From assembly GCA_020137815.1 (NCBI GenBank), contig CM035355.1, positions 2,601,731 to 2,634,230 of the forward strand: DNA of 32,500 nt, written 5' to 3'. This document shows positions 20,143 through 31,514 of this stretch, in pieces. Positions within the stretch are counted from its first letter, which is position 1. The number at the start of each line of letters is the position of its first letter. The notes beneath the pieces were generated by a model. The model was given only the letters and a program-made list of their open reading frames with translations. It made no database searches and was not told the DNA's origin. Origin of the DNA: Hormiphora californensis (lineage: Eukaryota > Ctenophora > Tentaculata > Cydippida > Pleurobrachiidae). The translations under genes and the position numbers were made by a program.

Positions 20143-21651
20143 ATGCCTCGAGGAAAGTTTAGGGGAGCCACCAGTTACGGGGATTCGTTTCCAGTGAAAC
20201 AGGCAGATCCCGTAACAGAGTTTCGGTGCCGGACGGAAATGAGCAAGGCTAAGGGTTCTTTGGACCTCATGACCGTGACACGGGAGTTTCCATCGCATAA
20301 CTATGGGTAAGTTTGAGTAGCAGGCAGCAGCTGTCAGGCCAATGCTCTGACCGCCAATGCTCTGACAGAGTAGCAGTGGTCAGCAGCTTGGTACTGGTAG
20401 GGCCAGCTCAGGAGTTGCCATGCCACGCAGGGTTTTTCACTGACCCAGTCCCCCTTTTCAACTCCCTCCTCCCCTACCAGACGGCCGGTAATTTACCTTC
20501 CCCTCCCAGACGACCGGTAATCCACCTTCCCCTCCCAGACGACCGGTAATTCAACTCCCCCTCCCCTCCCAGACGACCGGTAATCCACCGACCTCCTGAT
20601 AATGATTTGTTCTACGATGATGAGGTTGATGAGGGGTACAGCAGCTCAATCCGAGCCAGCACTGCCCTGTCGGAGAACTACAATGTGCCACTGAGAACCA
20701 GAGGAAGCAACCATTTAACGGGGTATAGTTGTGAAACAGACAGACAGAGAGACAGACAGAGAGACAGACAGAGAGACAGACAGATAGACATGAGACAGAC
20801 AAACAGAAAGATAGACACGAAGACAGATAAACAGACAGACAGACAGCTACACCAACACTCACAGTCGTCAGTACAGATATGAAGTTATGACTAGGACAGT
20901 TGGTTCAAGTATGAATTGGACTGGTGCGAAACGAGACTTTGATACCACCAACAGGGCCCTTTACCCTACAAGATCCGTGAAAGCCTTACAAAAAGGTAAG
21001 GAACAGTCTTTGTATTCGCCCTATAGGGTACTAGTTCTTACCGGGGACAAGAGATTCGGCCGAATTTGAGAGATACTGTGACTTTTTGAATTTCTATTGC
21101 CTCTATTATTCGGAATAATCCAAATTCCAAAACAATCCTACTCAAGGAATACTTTTAGATGCAAAAAGTTTTTATACATATTTGCATCTAAATGAGGAAG
21201 AATTGAGACAGAGTGTCGCGAGTAGATCTACGAGCACGGCTTGTTCACCCCCTAAATCCTAACCACTCTTTACAGGTAGACAGGAATGACTTTGATAAGC
21301 ACATTGACTTTGGGTTTGATAGTCCCGTGGGTAACAGTGTGTATGGAAGTGATTTCAAGAAGGGGCAGATGAAGAAACAATCACCAGTTTACAGAAAGTG
21401 AGTTTGAGCTGTCAGCAGGCCAAATGCCAATGCTCTGACCACGGTTCTCGCCAATTCTCTGACAGATTTTAAGTGCTTTCCAATCCCTGTCTTTCTGCAG
21501 GATGTCTACAGTGAGTCTGGAGGCGTCCAATGGTCCCCAGGAGAGCAAGACTACTTACCAGACCCTATTCAAGGGAGACCCATGCTCCCCAAACCTGCCC
21601 AGCCTCACCGAAATGGATGCCCATCTCCGAAGCAGCATTGAGCTTAATTAG
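20143..21651 (+). CDS. Five-exon protein of unknown function, 233 aa
   Basis: Exons: 20143-20306, 20573-20722, 20877-20995, 21280-21397, 21501-21651. Phases 2, 2, 1, 2 join to 702 nt ending TAG. The first exon begins at acceptor 20129, so an upstream non-coding exon is expected. The protein is soluble, basic-polar, with no signal peptide, membrane segment or coiled coil. It repeats short motifs of the type ATSYGDSF, SVYGSDF, GYEVMTRT, TTYQTLF, which loosely recall axonemal or microtubule-inner proteins; that is only an impression and I do not recognise the family. It is convergent with the CCDC57 gene, 213 bp between stops. Exon 4 uses the acceptor ending GGTAG at 21279; the CAG four bases earlier would bring an in-frame stop. 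Exon 2 is preceded by three decoy copies of its own acceptor. Confidence 0.75.
20331..20368 (+). mobile_element. CTGTCAG-family MITE, internally deleted
   Basis: The two end motifs are fused: CTGTCAGGCCAATGCTCTGA then CCGCCAATGCTCTGACAG. Located in intron 1 of the 233-aa gene. Confidence 0.55.
20477..20590. repeat. Tandem copies of an exon 2 acceptor
   Basis: CAG followed by ACGACCGGTAAT (one copy ACGGCCGGTAAT) occurs four times with AG ending at 20480, 20509, 20538 and 20572 (spacing 29, 29, 34). The last is the true 3' splice site of exon 2 of the 233-aa gene. Using any upstream copy in the same phase leads to an in-frame stop. Confidence 0.85.
20735..20848. repeat. (GACA)n-type microsatellite
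   Basis: GACAGACAGAGA-type repeat, partly degenerate, in intron 2 of the 233-aa gene. Confidence 0.85.
21409..21465 (+). mobile_element. CTGTCAG-family MITE copy, degenerate
   Basis: CTGTCAGCAGGCC...CCAATGCTCTGACCACGGTTC...CTCTGACAG in intron 4 of the 233-aa gene. It nearly fills the 103-bp intron. Confidence 0.55.
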
Positions 21652-21841
21652 ACACTTAATTAACTTAATTAGACACTAGCACAGGGAGAGTGATTATCAG
21701 TAATTATGAGAGCAGGGAAATGATGAAATCCCAAACAGAAACACACACTCACTAAGTTTGGGGTTGGGTGAAAACTAAAATTAGTAACGAATACACTGTA
21801 CAAAGATATACACACGAAGTAGCGTGATAATACTGTCTCTC

Positions 21842-21847
21842 TTTATT
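21842..21847 (-). terminator. AATAAA poly(A) signal of CCDC57
   Basis: TTTATT on the plus strand is AATAAA on the minus strand, 18 bp past the CCDC57 stop at 21865. Confidence 0.6.
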
Positions 21848-21864
21848 TTTTTGTAGCACAAACT

Positions 21865-24800
21865 TTACTTTTTTAAATTATAGTTTCTTATTTTCGGTTT
21901 CGGTTTCGTGGGAGCGCTGGATATCACTCGGCCACGTCCGAAGGAAGGTTTCGGCGCAGGCTCATTTGGAATTCGTCTTCGGGGAGATATTTGTCGACCA
22001 GTCACTCGCACACTGTCACCTGTTGGGGCCCTCATTCGTACACTGTCAGCTGTTAGGGGCCTTAGATTTTCCTCGTTTTCAACCTGGAAATGGAAATTTA
22101 TTAACTTCACTGTATAGTGGGAAGGTAATTGTATTGGGACTGTCTGGCGCCGCCAACCCCATCTGAGCGCATTGGATTTGAGAGGAGGTCACAGTCAGGC
22201 CATGGGTTTAGACCGAACCCTCACAGAGGTTGAAATAAAATGACCACAAAGCAAGCCACACAAGACTTACCATTTTGACAATGTTGGATATCTCATCATT
22301 TAGGGAGGTGTCCCCGCTCATTAAAAGAGATCCACTTGTATTGCTGCCTCCTGGGGGAGATGGAGATGTGATGAAGAGATAGAATGGATGGAAGGATCAA
22401 TGTAGACAGCGTTGTTCTATGAGACAGGGTCGAACAAGGCAAGAACAGCTGTAGCAGTTTGTACTAGAGAGGTTAACTCACTTGGTTGACGTAGTATTTC
22501 CCTGGCAGATGTTAAACGTTCAGTCAATTCTTGTAGTGGTACACTACCTAGAGAGATGGTTTTAGGGGTAGAAGTGATATTTAACTGTCAGATGTTTAAT
22601 AAATCTGCATTCCCCAGAATTCTCTTTCTTACCTTGACTTTTCATTAGGTTGAGCTGAGCACGGAGTCCATTGCTTAGTTCCAGGAGTCTGTCTCTCTCC
22701 TTCTCCAACTGGGTAATTCGTTCCAGATTTTCAGTATCTTTGTCTTCAATCTAAACAAGGGGTTTAAATCAGTCTCAGTTATTCAAATCGAACACGAAAG
22801 ATTGTATATTTACCTGAGATATCTTGTGAGCAGAAATCATCCTCCGCAATTCTAGTACCTCCTCCCTCAGCCGATCGTTTTCCTGTTCAACATCTGTTAA
22901 GTCCTGTTCTGCTCGGCCTTTCCCAGCAGTGGTGGGTGGTTCTGGTGTTTCTACCTCACTCTAGAAACATAGGAGTTTTTTAGACCTGGGAACTGTTTAA
23001 AAAGGACACCCCGTAAAATCATGGAGGTCGAATCCGGGAATTTCCCACGCGACGGTACCGTGGGAAATCTACCGTTGAATGCGCGCCACCCTCCCTGTTC
23101 TCGAGTCACCGCGCGCTACAACATCTTTGGAGAGGGCTGTGAGCGGGATCTCAACATTTGAAGTTTCGGTTTTATTATTTTTACCTGTTTTTGATTGTTT
23201 GCCAGCATCTCCATCTCACTGGTCATCTGTTTAATGACATCCTTAAATCTTTCATTCTGCATTATCAACACTGCCTTCTCTCTATCCTCTCCACTCTCCC
23301 CGTCACCTTGAGAGGGATCCCCTTGAGAGGAGGGACCCGGCGAGGAAGGCATGTTGTGGTGGGCTCGAACAAGTGCTATCTCTTCGTCTTTAGAAACTAA
23401 ATCCCCTCGCAGCCGTCTCACCTCAGCTAGCGCCTAAAGAAGAAATTACGTGTACATTATAAAATCTATCAAAATATTGGACTTTTCAGACAATCATATA
23501 AGCAAATAATAAGAAATAAAATCTCTCTGTACTGCGTGTAATACCTGATCCCTGTTAGCGGTTAAATCCCTGACTAATTCCTCCTGCGTCCCATATGCCC
23601 TACTTTCCGCTCTCTCACATCGCTCTCTAGACAGCGCTATCTCTTGTTCGTGTTCTGCTCTCAGGGCTTCCTCTCGTTTAGCACAGAGAGACAGTTCAGC
23701 TTTGTACCTAGATATAGATACAGTCAATCAAGGTATCACTTGTTATGTTCTAACCCTCCGTTGCGAGGTGTGGAGAGAACAAGGCAAGGTACCCGCAAGG
23801 TATCACAGTTAGGCGGAGCCTGCAAATGAAGAAAGAGGGGCGAGATGGATGGGTATATTTGGGTTTAAAACCTTATGACAAGTCTTGTTTAATTTAATCC
23901 TTACTTTTGTATATCCTGTTTTCTCATTTCCAGATCTGTTCTCATTTCCTTTGTTTTCCTTTCCCAAAGCTCCTCCGCCAACTTTACAGCAACCTCACCC
24001 CGTGCTACCTTGTCTCTCTCTAGGTCTACTGTTGCCTGCTTACTAACAATATCACCACGCAACCTGGACAAGAGGGTTGTAGGTGTCTAGATGGGGCGGA
24101 GATATATATTGTATTTTATGTCTAAAATACGGGGTTGGTGAGAGTATATTGCAGTTAGTCTAGAGGGGGTATTTCTATTGGGTGGATCTGCAAAGGTAAG
24201 GGGTTCGAAAACTAAAAACTCTGAACTCTCACTGTTCAATAGTGTTTCTAGCTTCATTTAGCCTCTCCTCACTAGTCACTGTATTACATTTCCACTCCAA
24301 CTTCATCTTCTCTAACTCTCCCGACAGTTCAGCTCTCTCTTTTTCCGAGGTGTGCCGCTCTGCACGGTGGGCCTCTTTAAGTCGTACTAACACTGCTTCT
24401 CTCTCCGCCAACTGGGATTCTGCTATTGTTGCTCTGTGAAATTGTATACATTACTTATTGAGTCGCGTGACACTGCCCTTCGCACGGAACACAGTGTGTA
24501 AAACAAATAAAGTAACAATTCAAGTATCAAATCAGGAGACAGGAATCACGCCCTATTATTGTAAACCTCACACACACATACCTGTTGGATATCTCGGCAA
24601 CTTCATTCTCCCTCCTCGTGCTCTCTGCCCTCAAACTCTCCTCCAACTCCTCAATCCTACTCTGTTGAACTGCCACAAACTTGCTAACATCCCACTCAGC
24701 GTGTGAGACTGCTTGTTCCATTTTAGTTATGTGCTCGTCTTGAGCTTGGACAGTGGTTTCCAGGTCTGCAACCCTGAGCCGCAGTGCCTCCCTTTCTCCC

Positions 24801-26380
24801 GTTACCTGGGGATAGTGGGGAATTGGTTGGTATAATAGACGGTAAAAAACTGTTAACAATATTAACCGCAATTTTGCATTATATTTTCCTGCTAGAATAT
24901 CCTGCGTCCTAATAAACCCATATTAAAACTTCCAGTCAAATGCCACTTTCACATGAGCGATGGTGGTGTAATGGTCAGCATAGTTGCCTTCCAAGCAGTT
25001 GATCCGGGTTCGATTCCCGGCCATCGCACTGACTTTTAGCAAAAATGTATACCGCATCTTTTGTTTAATAATTCCCCTTTTTACCTGTTTCAAATTAGAT
25101 TCTGCTTGGAATGTTTTGGTTTCTGACTCGGTAATCTTGAGATTGTAACTTCGTGTCAGTTGTGATAACTCGTCATCAAAACATCTCTCCCATTCCCTTC
25201 TTTTTCTCTCCATCTCCTCCTGAGGATAACAAGTTATTAAAATAACAACTCATTTTGTTGGTAGCAAGCAGCAATCAGTGCAGATAGACAATCACTGCAC
25301 TGGCAAGTGCCCCGTGGCCTAATTGGGGTCTGCGGGCAGTCCCGAGCAACGAAAAAACCATCCCACGCCTTCTAATATACCTAACAAATACAGCAATCAC
25401 GATATAAAGGGTGGTGACTTACATTTAGATCGTTCAACTGTATCTCAAGCTGCTGTTTAACTCGACACACCTCCGTTAACTCGAGTGACAACTAAAAGGG
25501 GGAAATGTGATCAAACTCCGTAACAGTAGTGAAAAGTGACATATCTGTGGGGGTGGGGGGGGGGGCTTCTTCCCCACAATTACATTTTGTTTTTTGGCTG
25601 TGTATTCCCTCTCAAAACCATGTTCTATTTCCTCAACTTTGCTCTGGAATGTTCTCTGTATCTCCTCTCTCCTTCCACACTCTTCGTGTAGCTTCTGTTC
25701 TGTACTAGCTAGCTGGACCTGTGTCAATAGAAACATTTTTAGGGCTGTTTTGTTGTGTACGAACAATTCAAGAGACAAAAACATGTTTTGTTCAAACAAA
25801 ACTTGTTTTGGTCGAACAAGGCAAATAAAAACATTGTGAGAAGGGAAATATGTTGATTAAAACAAATTGAATATTGACTGTCTCATAATAATTATTTATG
25901 TGACAGGGTATAACTACCTTGAGGTCCGATATCTCCGATACATATCCACTTGTTTGATGGTTCAAATCAGTGATATCTGAAAAGGCAGATTTGTTCAATA
26001 TAAAGCATTAGATTCACTTTCCAGACATGGCCGTGTAGCTCAGTTGGTTAGAGCGTCGTGCTAATAACGCGAATGTCCAGGGTTCGAGCCCCTGCGTGGC
26101 CAGGAACGATTTTTTGTTTTATTTTTCTCCAAACGGAACAAACCAAGTGATAATTCCACTTACGGTTTTCAAATTTTGTCAGTTCCTTATCTCGATCAGT
26201 CAGTAGGTCAAGATTATACTGAAAGCTCTCTTTCAGCTCATTGTACTGCGACCTAACATGTCGGAGTTGTGATTCTTGAAGGTGGATCTCATCATTTAGA
26301 CTCTGAATTTTCTTTTCTTGCAGACTCTTCAATTCGTTTGATTTGGCTTCCAACAGAATGTCTATCTCTTCCGGGTCCAT
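21865..26380 (-). CDS. CCDC57: Coiled-coil protein CCDC57
   Basis: Exons (minus): 26380-26164, 25976-25918, 25718-25584, 25491-25423, 25219-25085, 24805-24582, 24433-24233, 24063-23905, 23707-23545, 23433-23185, 22960-22814, 22750-22633, 22547-22482, 22350-22271, 22083-21865. Phases join throughout; 2,241 nt, 746 aa. Nearly all is Glu/Lys/Arg-rich coiled coil. The N-terminal SQYNELKESFQYNLDLL plus DRDKEL block and the RYKAELSL, ERDRLLELSNGLRAQL and C-terminal KIRNYN motifs match CCDC57 as I know it. The family protein is a centriolar-satellite and microtubule-associated factor for centriole duplication and cilium formation. At 746 aa it is shorter than the human protein (about 915 aa), mostly in the C-terminal part. 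Two tRNA genes sit on the opposite strand in introns 1 and 5. Confidence 0.88.
24957..25028 (+). tRNA. trnG-TCC: tRNA-Gly (anticodon TCC)
   Basis: The acceptor stem GCGATGG/CCATCGC pairs fully. The anticodon loop is CTTCCAA (TCC). The T arm CCGGG-TTCGATT-CCCGG includes a canonical B box. Discriminator A at 25028 and a TTTT pol III terminator at 25033-25036. No intron, CCA not encoded. It lies in intron 5 of CCDC57, antisense to it. Confidence 0.95.
26029..26102 (+). tRNA. trnI-AAT: tRNA-Ile (anticodon AAT)
   Basis: Acceptor stem GGCCGTG with CGTGGCC (two G-T pairs). D arm GCTCAGTTGGTTAGAGC, anticodon loop CTAATAA (AAT, read as IAU), T arm CAGGG-TTCGAGC-CCCTG, discriminator A. A T-run terminator follows at about 26109. 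It lies in intron 1 of CCDC57, antisense to it. Confidence 0.95.
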
Positions 26381-26656
26381 TTCCTAGCTAACTGGGAGGG
26401 TGTTGTTTTTATAGGGTCCCAGTTGGCGACAATTCTAAAATCATCTTGGAATACATAGCGTTAGTTCGAAGGGAGGAAAACATCGAATGATCGCTGAATC
26501 ATCTGAATCAGATCAAGGTTGCACAGTGTGTACAATGCACACAGAACAAAATAAATGGTGGACACCAACGACCAATCGCATTTGACGCCAATCATATCGA
26601 ATATTATTGTTTGTTAATTGTTATTTAGCTAGCTGTTATGTAGGGTAGAGGGTTAA

Positions 26657-26874
26657 AGTGAGAGAGAACAGCAGGGATTTTCACAAAAAGTTATCTGGAT
26701 ACTCCTTGATGGCTAACTAAAACTTTAGTGAAAACCGCATGTCTCTAGCATGTTTTGTGTTAGCTCAATTTTCAAAAACATGCTAGAGACATGCGGTTTT
26801 CGCTAAAGTTTTAGTTAGCCATCAAGGAGTATCCAGATAACTTTTTGTGAAAATCCCTGCTGTTCTCTCTCACT
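26657..26874. mobile_element. 218-bp hairpin MITE with TTAA target duplication
   Basis: Arms of 100 bp (26657-26756 and 26775-26874) starting AGTGAGAGAGAACAGCAGGG, with one mismatch seen (T/C), separated by an 18-bp spacer. TTAA flanks at 26653-26656 and 26875-26878. The near-perfect arms suggest a recent insertion. piggyBac- or Kolobok-type by target only. Confidence 0.9.
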
Positions 26875-27094
26875 TTAAACAAGGTAAATAGCACATAAAA
26901 ACACATTCGGTGGCTTCCAAGTTCCATGAAGAAGATATGAAGGTACCGTGACCCGTGTTGCGACCTCCTAACCAGCTCTATCTTATCAGAGGTGGAGCCA
27001 TGTTTGAAGGATAATAATAATACTATACATTTGATATACCGCTTTTATGAGTTATAAATGGAGGAAACAACTAAATAACCTAATGGCTAGTGTT

Positions 27095-28447
27095 GTAGGG
27101 GAGCCACAGGTAATATGGGAAATTTGGTAAAATGGGAAATTGGTGTTTTGAAAAGATTGGCCATGTTACAGGCTCATAAATAGTTAATAACTTTTATTAG
27201 TGATCTTAGATTAGTTCTGAAACCGTTTATAGCCTTGATGGGAAGTGTTTAGATGGTACACTAGCACCCTCGTCATCTTAAAATACGGAAAGTAAAAATT
27301 CAGGCCACTTTTTTCGTTTGGTACACACGTCTCTGTTTCTTTGAGAAATTATCGATTGGCTTAGTTTATGAGCAAGATATTTATTAGCGATACCTGAAGA
27401 GATCAGAGCATCAGAATGAACGTGTCTAATTATAATTAGCTAATTATAGAAACTCATGATTTTGGTATAATGGGATACTTTTATTTTACTGAAATGGGAT
27501 ACCCCATTTTACCAAATTTTCACTATCCCATTTTTCCAAAACATGTTTTTGAAAAATGGAATACTGAAATTTTGGCTGTTTAAACGGCAAACTTCTCAGT
27601 TACGATTATTAATATAGCCTATTTCGTTCATAACTCGAAAAAACGTGTATTCTCTGAAAAGAATGCACCGAGTGACAACTGCAGAATACGACTACACGTG
27701 TGGATACAATTATTCAATTCTCATTAATCTAATCTTATATTATAGACACCAAAAGGTTTCTGGTATCCGTGTAGCTTTCTTAGTTTAGCAGTTACTAAAT
27801 ATTATCCACATTTATGTGTTAACGATCAACTCTTTGGTCCCCAATTCTTTAGCAAATTTTAGAGAATTTCTAAATGGTGGACCTGTCTGAACTTATATAC
27901 AGGTAGAACCCCGCTAGGAAATGAACCTATTCACGCTTTTACCCCTCCTGTTGAACTTAGTAGTGTAAAATGAGGCTTTAGGGACCCGTTGGTGAAGAAA
28001 TTAGGTAGCTTGTTCCTAACTTTTCATGATTTCACGGCTGCCGGCTATTATAGGGCCTTCAGACCATTTACTTATTATAAACAAAACTTAAATACCATTA
28101 CAAACTAGTTTAATCCAAGCAAAGTGTAACTTAAAGTTACCATATTTTGAGGAAAATTAATTTTGATAAAATGGGATACCAATTTTTTGATAAAATGGGA
28201 TATCCCATTTTCGTTAAAAATGGGTATCCCATTTCACCAAACTAAAATTCCACTGCAAATTTTCAAGGTAATATGGGATAGTGCCAAATTTCCGTTGTGG
28301 AGCATTCGTTGGGGTAATTTTGGTGGTTATGTGTTAGCCTGGTCCAAATAAGACACGCCTATGAAGACGGCGTGACTTTATTGTCATCTGAAAAAAAATT
28401 ATGGCCAAAAGTTGTTAGGTATCCCATATTACCTGTGGCTCCCCTAC
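27095..28447. mobile_element. 1.35-kb non-autonomous element with GTAGGGGAGCC ends
   Basis: A 26-bp perfect terminal inverted repeat starting GTAGGGGAGCCACAGGTAAT (left end 27095, right end 28447). The interior is AT-rich and contains many copies of AATGGGATA or TATCCCATT in both orientations, clustered around 27465-27530 and 28165-28280 plus the subterminal zones. The target duplication is unclear (possibly TT). No transposase frame. Confidence 0.8.
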
Positions 28448-28555
28448 TTGTATGAACATCTCTTTACCGCGACTAAAGGAACGATTTTTATGGAGCGAAA
28501 AAGTCTTTTTTTTCATTTAGCACACGGAATTCTTAATTTCGGAGCGAAAGAGAAG

Positions 28556-28593
28556 CCCCGGGCCGGAAAAGTCTCATATTTTCCGGCCCGGGG
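28556..28593. repeat. GC-rich perfect hairpin
   Basis: 15-bp arms CCCCGGGCCGGAAAA (28556-28570) and its exact complement (28579-28593), 8-bp loop, inside an AT-rich region. Confidence 0.85.
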
Positions 28594-29652
28594 TCTGATA
28601 TTTTAGGCAAAAAAGTCTAGATTTTGACTTTTAAGTGCTTTTTGGCCAAAATATCAGCCATTTCTCCCTCGTCCGGATCTCAGGCGAGCACCCCTAGCCC
28701 AAGTTCTGTTACCCCTGGGGCCTGGGTCGAGCTATGTTCTGTATTGCACAGAGCCAGGGGCGGGCAATTTCAAGAATCCGACTTTAAAAAGTAAAAACGC
28801 AAAAGTGAAAATTTCAAAAGTTTTTTTGGCGACACGTACGTAACGCGCGCGCGGAGATCACGGAACGCGCGAAATTAATTTGCAGCGCAAGAAATTTGAG
28901 CTTGAAAAATAAAAGCTTGAAAAATTTAATTTTTTTTCAATTTTTTAACACGCGGCAGCAAATTTCTGATTTTCACCGTCACTTCCTAGTCCGGACTCTG
29001 GTAAGACCTCTCATGCCCCATCGAGTATCTATAGCCCTATCTCTGACGCACCCAATAACACCCTATTGATCTGATTCTCAGATTTGACATTTGTGAAATT
29101 CGGCCCTCGGAAGTCGGGAGTCGGCCGTCGGGATAGCTGCTAGGAACAACAGGGCTCTTGAAAAGCGCTTCCTTAAATATCCCACACTGGGGAGCCAACT
29201 AAACCTCCGGACACCGGTACTTGAATGGCACGAGTTGTACGGTTTCCCCAAGATTCACGCGTTGGTACTCGATTAGTTCTGGCCCCTGGAATAGCACATT
29301 AAGCATATGTAAACATTAACCAGACTGATCGAGGCCTGAGCGAGTGGTCCCTACCCCGAACTCCCTCAGGACTGCTTCTGCGAGGTTTTTGATCCGATTG
29401 ATATCAGACGAAAGCTTCTTTCTAAATTGATCTAATACAATATGATATGCGAAGTACAATGGTTCATTTGATTTCACTTTAGCAAGCCAGCTAGAATGAT
29501 TGTCATCTAGAAGAACTTACTTCTTTTGGTTTCAAACCCGGATACTACCAACATGAAGGCTTTAAAGTTGGTCACGTCCTCACAATACAATTACCGACAT
29601 CATAATGTTCAACTATTGGCCATGTGGCCCGCCCCCATTAAGTACGTGGAAT

Positions 29653-29669
29653 CCCCCCCCCCCCCCCCC
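29653..29669. repeat. C17 homopolymer
   Basis: Seventeen consecutive C residues; length may be unreliable in assembly. Confidence 0.9.
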
Positions 29670-30406
29670 GGCCCAACCAGCAACTTCCCCAATTCAACAA
29701 CCAACTTCCCCCTCCGACCGACAGTTTGTTCGTGGGTGTGTACCACTGTATGTGTGTGATAACGAAACCACGAGAACAAGAACACATGTGAGGTTTCAAT
29801 TTCTTGGCTTCGTAGGGAAGTGGACATGCATTGTGTGGTGGGTGTTTGTGTATGGTAGCTTTAACCCAGCATATATATACCCGTCCAGTATAAATAATTC
29901 CTTTTGTTACGTAACGCTGTGTTTATAACGAAGTTAAATGGCCTACTGTCACTGGCCCTTGTCTAATTTGTGCACCGGCTATAATTAATTGGGACTTCCA
30001 GCAATTCCAGCTTTGCGTTGTCACAACGCCGTTGTGTTTACCGTTTAGTACCTTGGTAGCCTACCAACCCCAACACCAGGGACAATTGATCGAACCCAAT
30101 TTAATGTGTATGAGTCTCATTGTGATGGTTACCCCCATTTCTCTCTTCGGCAGTTGAAAAGTGATCCCAATTGGTGTTGGGGTACTACTTAATATGTTTA
30201 GTACTTAGGCCCTGTTAACTACTCAGTTATAGTTTAGTGACGAGTTGTTCTTGTTCATCCTCCCCCACAAAATGAAGCGTTGTGGAACAAGCACAACATC
30301 ACAGAGAGCTATGTGTTCTGCTTCTAACCACAGACCATGTTGTTTCTCATTCTGATTAGAGAGAAAGAGAAAATGAGGGTGAAGAAGAAACTGGGAAGGT
30401 GAGGGA

Positions 30407-30455
30407 GATGTGAGAGAGATGTGAGAGAGATGTGAGGGAGATGTGAGGGCGAGAA
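30407..30455. repeat. GATGTGAGRGA tandem repeat
   Basis: About four units of roughly 12 bp of the form GAGATGTGAGAGAGATGTGA. Confidence 0.75.
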
Positions 30456-30558
30456 TGAAAAAACGAAAAGAGAGAAAAAAGATAGAGAATGCAACAGCGT
30501 CATAGCAGTATGAGAGAGTGGTTGGTAAGGTGTATTTTTGGCAGGCTATCCTTTTCTT

Positions 30559-30600
<42 letters not shown>

Positions 30601-30666
30601 TCTCTCTATCTCTCTTGCTCTGTCTCTGTCTCTTGCTCTGTCTCTGTCTCTGTCTCTCTCACCTCC

Positions 30667-30765
<99 letters not shown>

Positions 30766-30772
30766 TCTCTTC
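30559..30772. repeat. (CT)n microsatellite, compound
   Basis: Long CT tract with CACCTC, TATCT and TGTCT interruptions in its left half and a pure CT stretch from about 30675 to 30760. Confidence 0.95.
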
Positions 30773-31398
30773 TCTGTTTGTGTCTGTTTCAGTGTTTAAT
30801 TTGACTTTCGTCGTGTTACAGCTGTTAATTGCCTCGTCTGTGTCTTTGTGTGTTCGTGTGTGAGAGAGACAATCTTGTGTCATTCCGAAATCTACTCTCG
30901 TTATACTCAACTCCCGTTTACCCATTTCCCGAAATACATCTTCTCGGCTGTCAGTTATTTGCTCACAAAACCCAACCCAGTATGCAGCAGGAACTTGGGA
31001 AAGGAAAGGAAAGTCAAAACTGACATTCGCCAACTTCTCGTGTTTACTGTCATTCCTTTTGGGAAATAGTTTTGGAAATTCCTTTGCTTTGTTGACCACA
31101 GAGTACGGGTGCATGCTTATTATGCGTTTGGCCAAATTTGGGAAGCTTCCAAGTTCCAAATCATCAGCAGCCACAGAGGGACAAGGAGTGGAGAGTGTAG
31201 GCCGTAGGGTGGGTAACAATATCCAGTCAGGTTTGGGTTCCCAGCCCGTATTGGTCTAATGATATCATCTCTTTTGTACACACACACACACACCTGGTGG
31301 TAAAGAGACCTGGTCCCGAGACAGAGCTGAGAGAGGAGGGGGCAGTGTAATGGAGTTGGGGTGAAACATGAGAACTCACTTGTGTACACTTCACCTCA

Positions 31399-31514
31399 TC
31401 AGCCAATCAGAATACAGGATCACTAATCACGTGACAGCTATCAGCCAATCAGAAGGCAGGATCACTAATCACGTGACAGCCGTCAACCAATCAGAAGGCA
31501 GGATCATGTGATTA
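31399..31514. repeat. 42-bp tandem array of CCAAT and E-box motifs
   Basis: Units begin at about 31399, 31441 and 31483 (period 42, about 2.7 copies). Each has CCAATCAG, and the first two have CACGTGAC. The segment CACGTGAC plus TATCAGCCAATCAG also occurs, with one extra spacer base, inside the MITE at 31756-31864. Candidate regulatory array by motif content (NF-Y and bHLH sites). Confidence 0.7.

Larger units (their letters stand above)
26381..31398. other. Gene-poor region with DNA transposon remnants
   Basis: No coding exon with domain or phase support was found. It holds the TTAA hairpin MITE (26657-26874), the 1.35-kb element (27095-28447), AT-rich sequence with a GC-rich hairpin (28556-28593), a CG-dinucleotide-rich patch near 28835-28875, a C17 run (29653-29669), a short GATGTGAG tandem repeat (30407-30455) and a long CT microsatellite (30559-30772). 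Open frames near 29526-29928 and 30659-31219 lack support. Confidence 0.6.

Noticed and set aside
23040-23068. ATTTCCCACG / CGTGGGAAAT hairpin in CCDC57 intron 10
   Set aside because: A 10-bp stem is plausible by chance in this much sequence and has no other supporting feature.
30060-30185. Inverted pair CCCCAACACCA / TGGTGTTGGGG
   Set aside because: Only about 11 bp of pairing, no clear target duplication or second copy; too weak to call an element.
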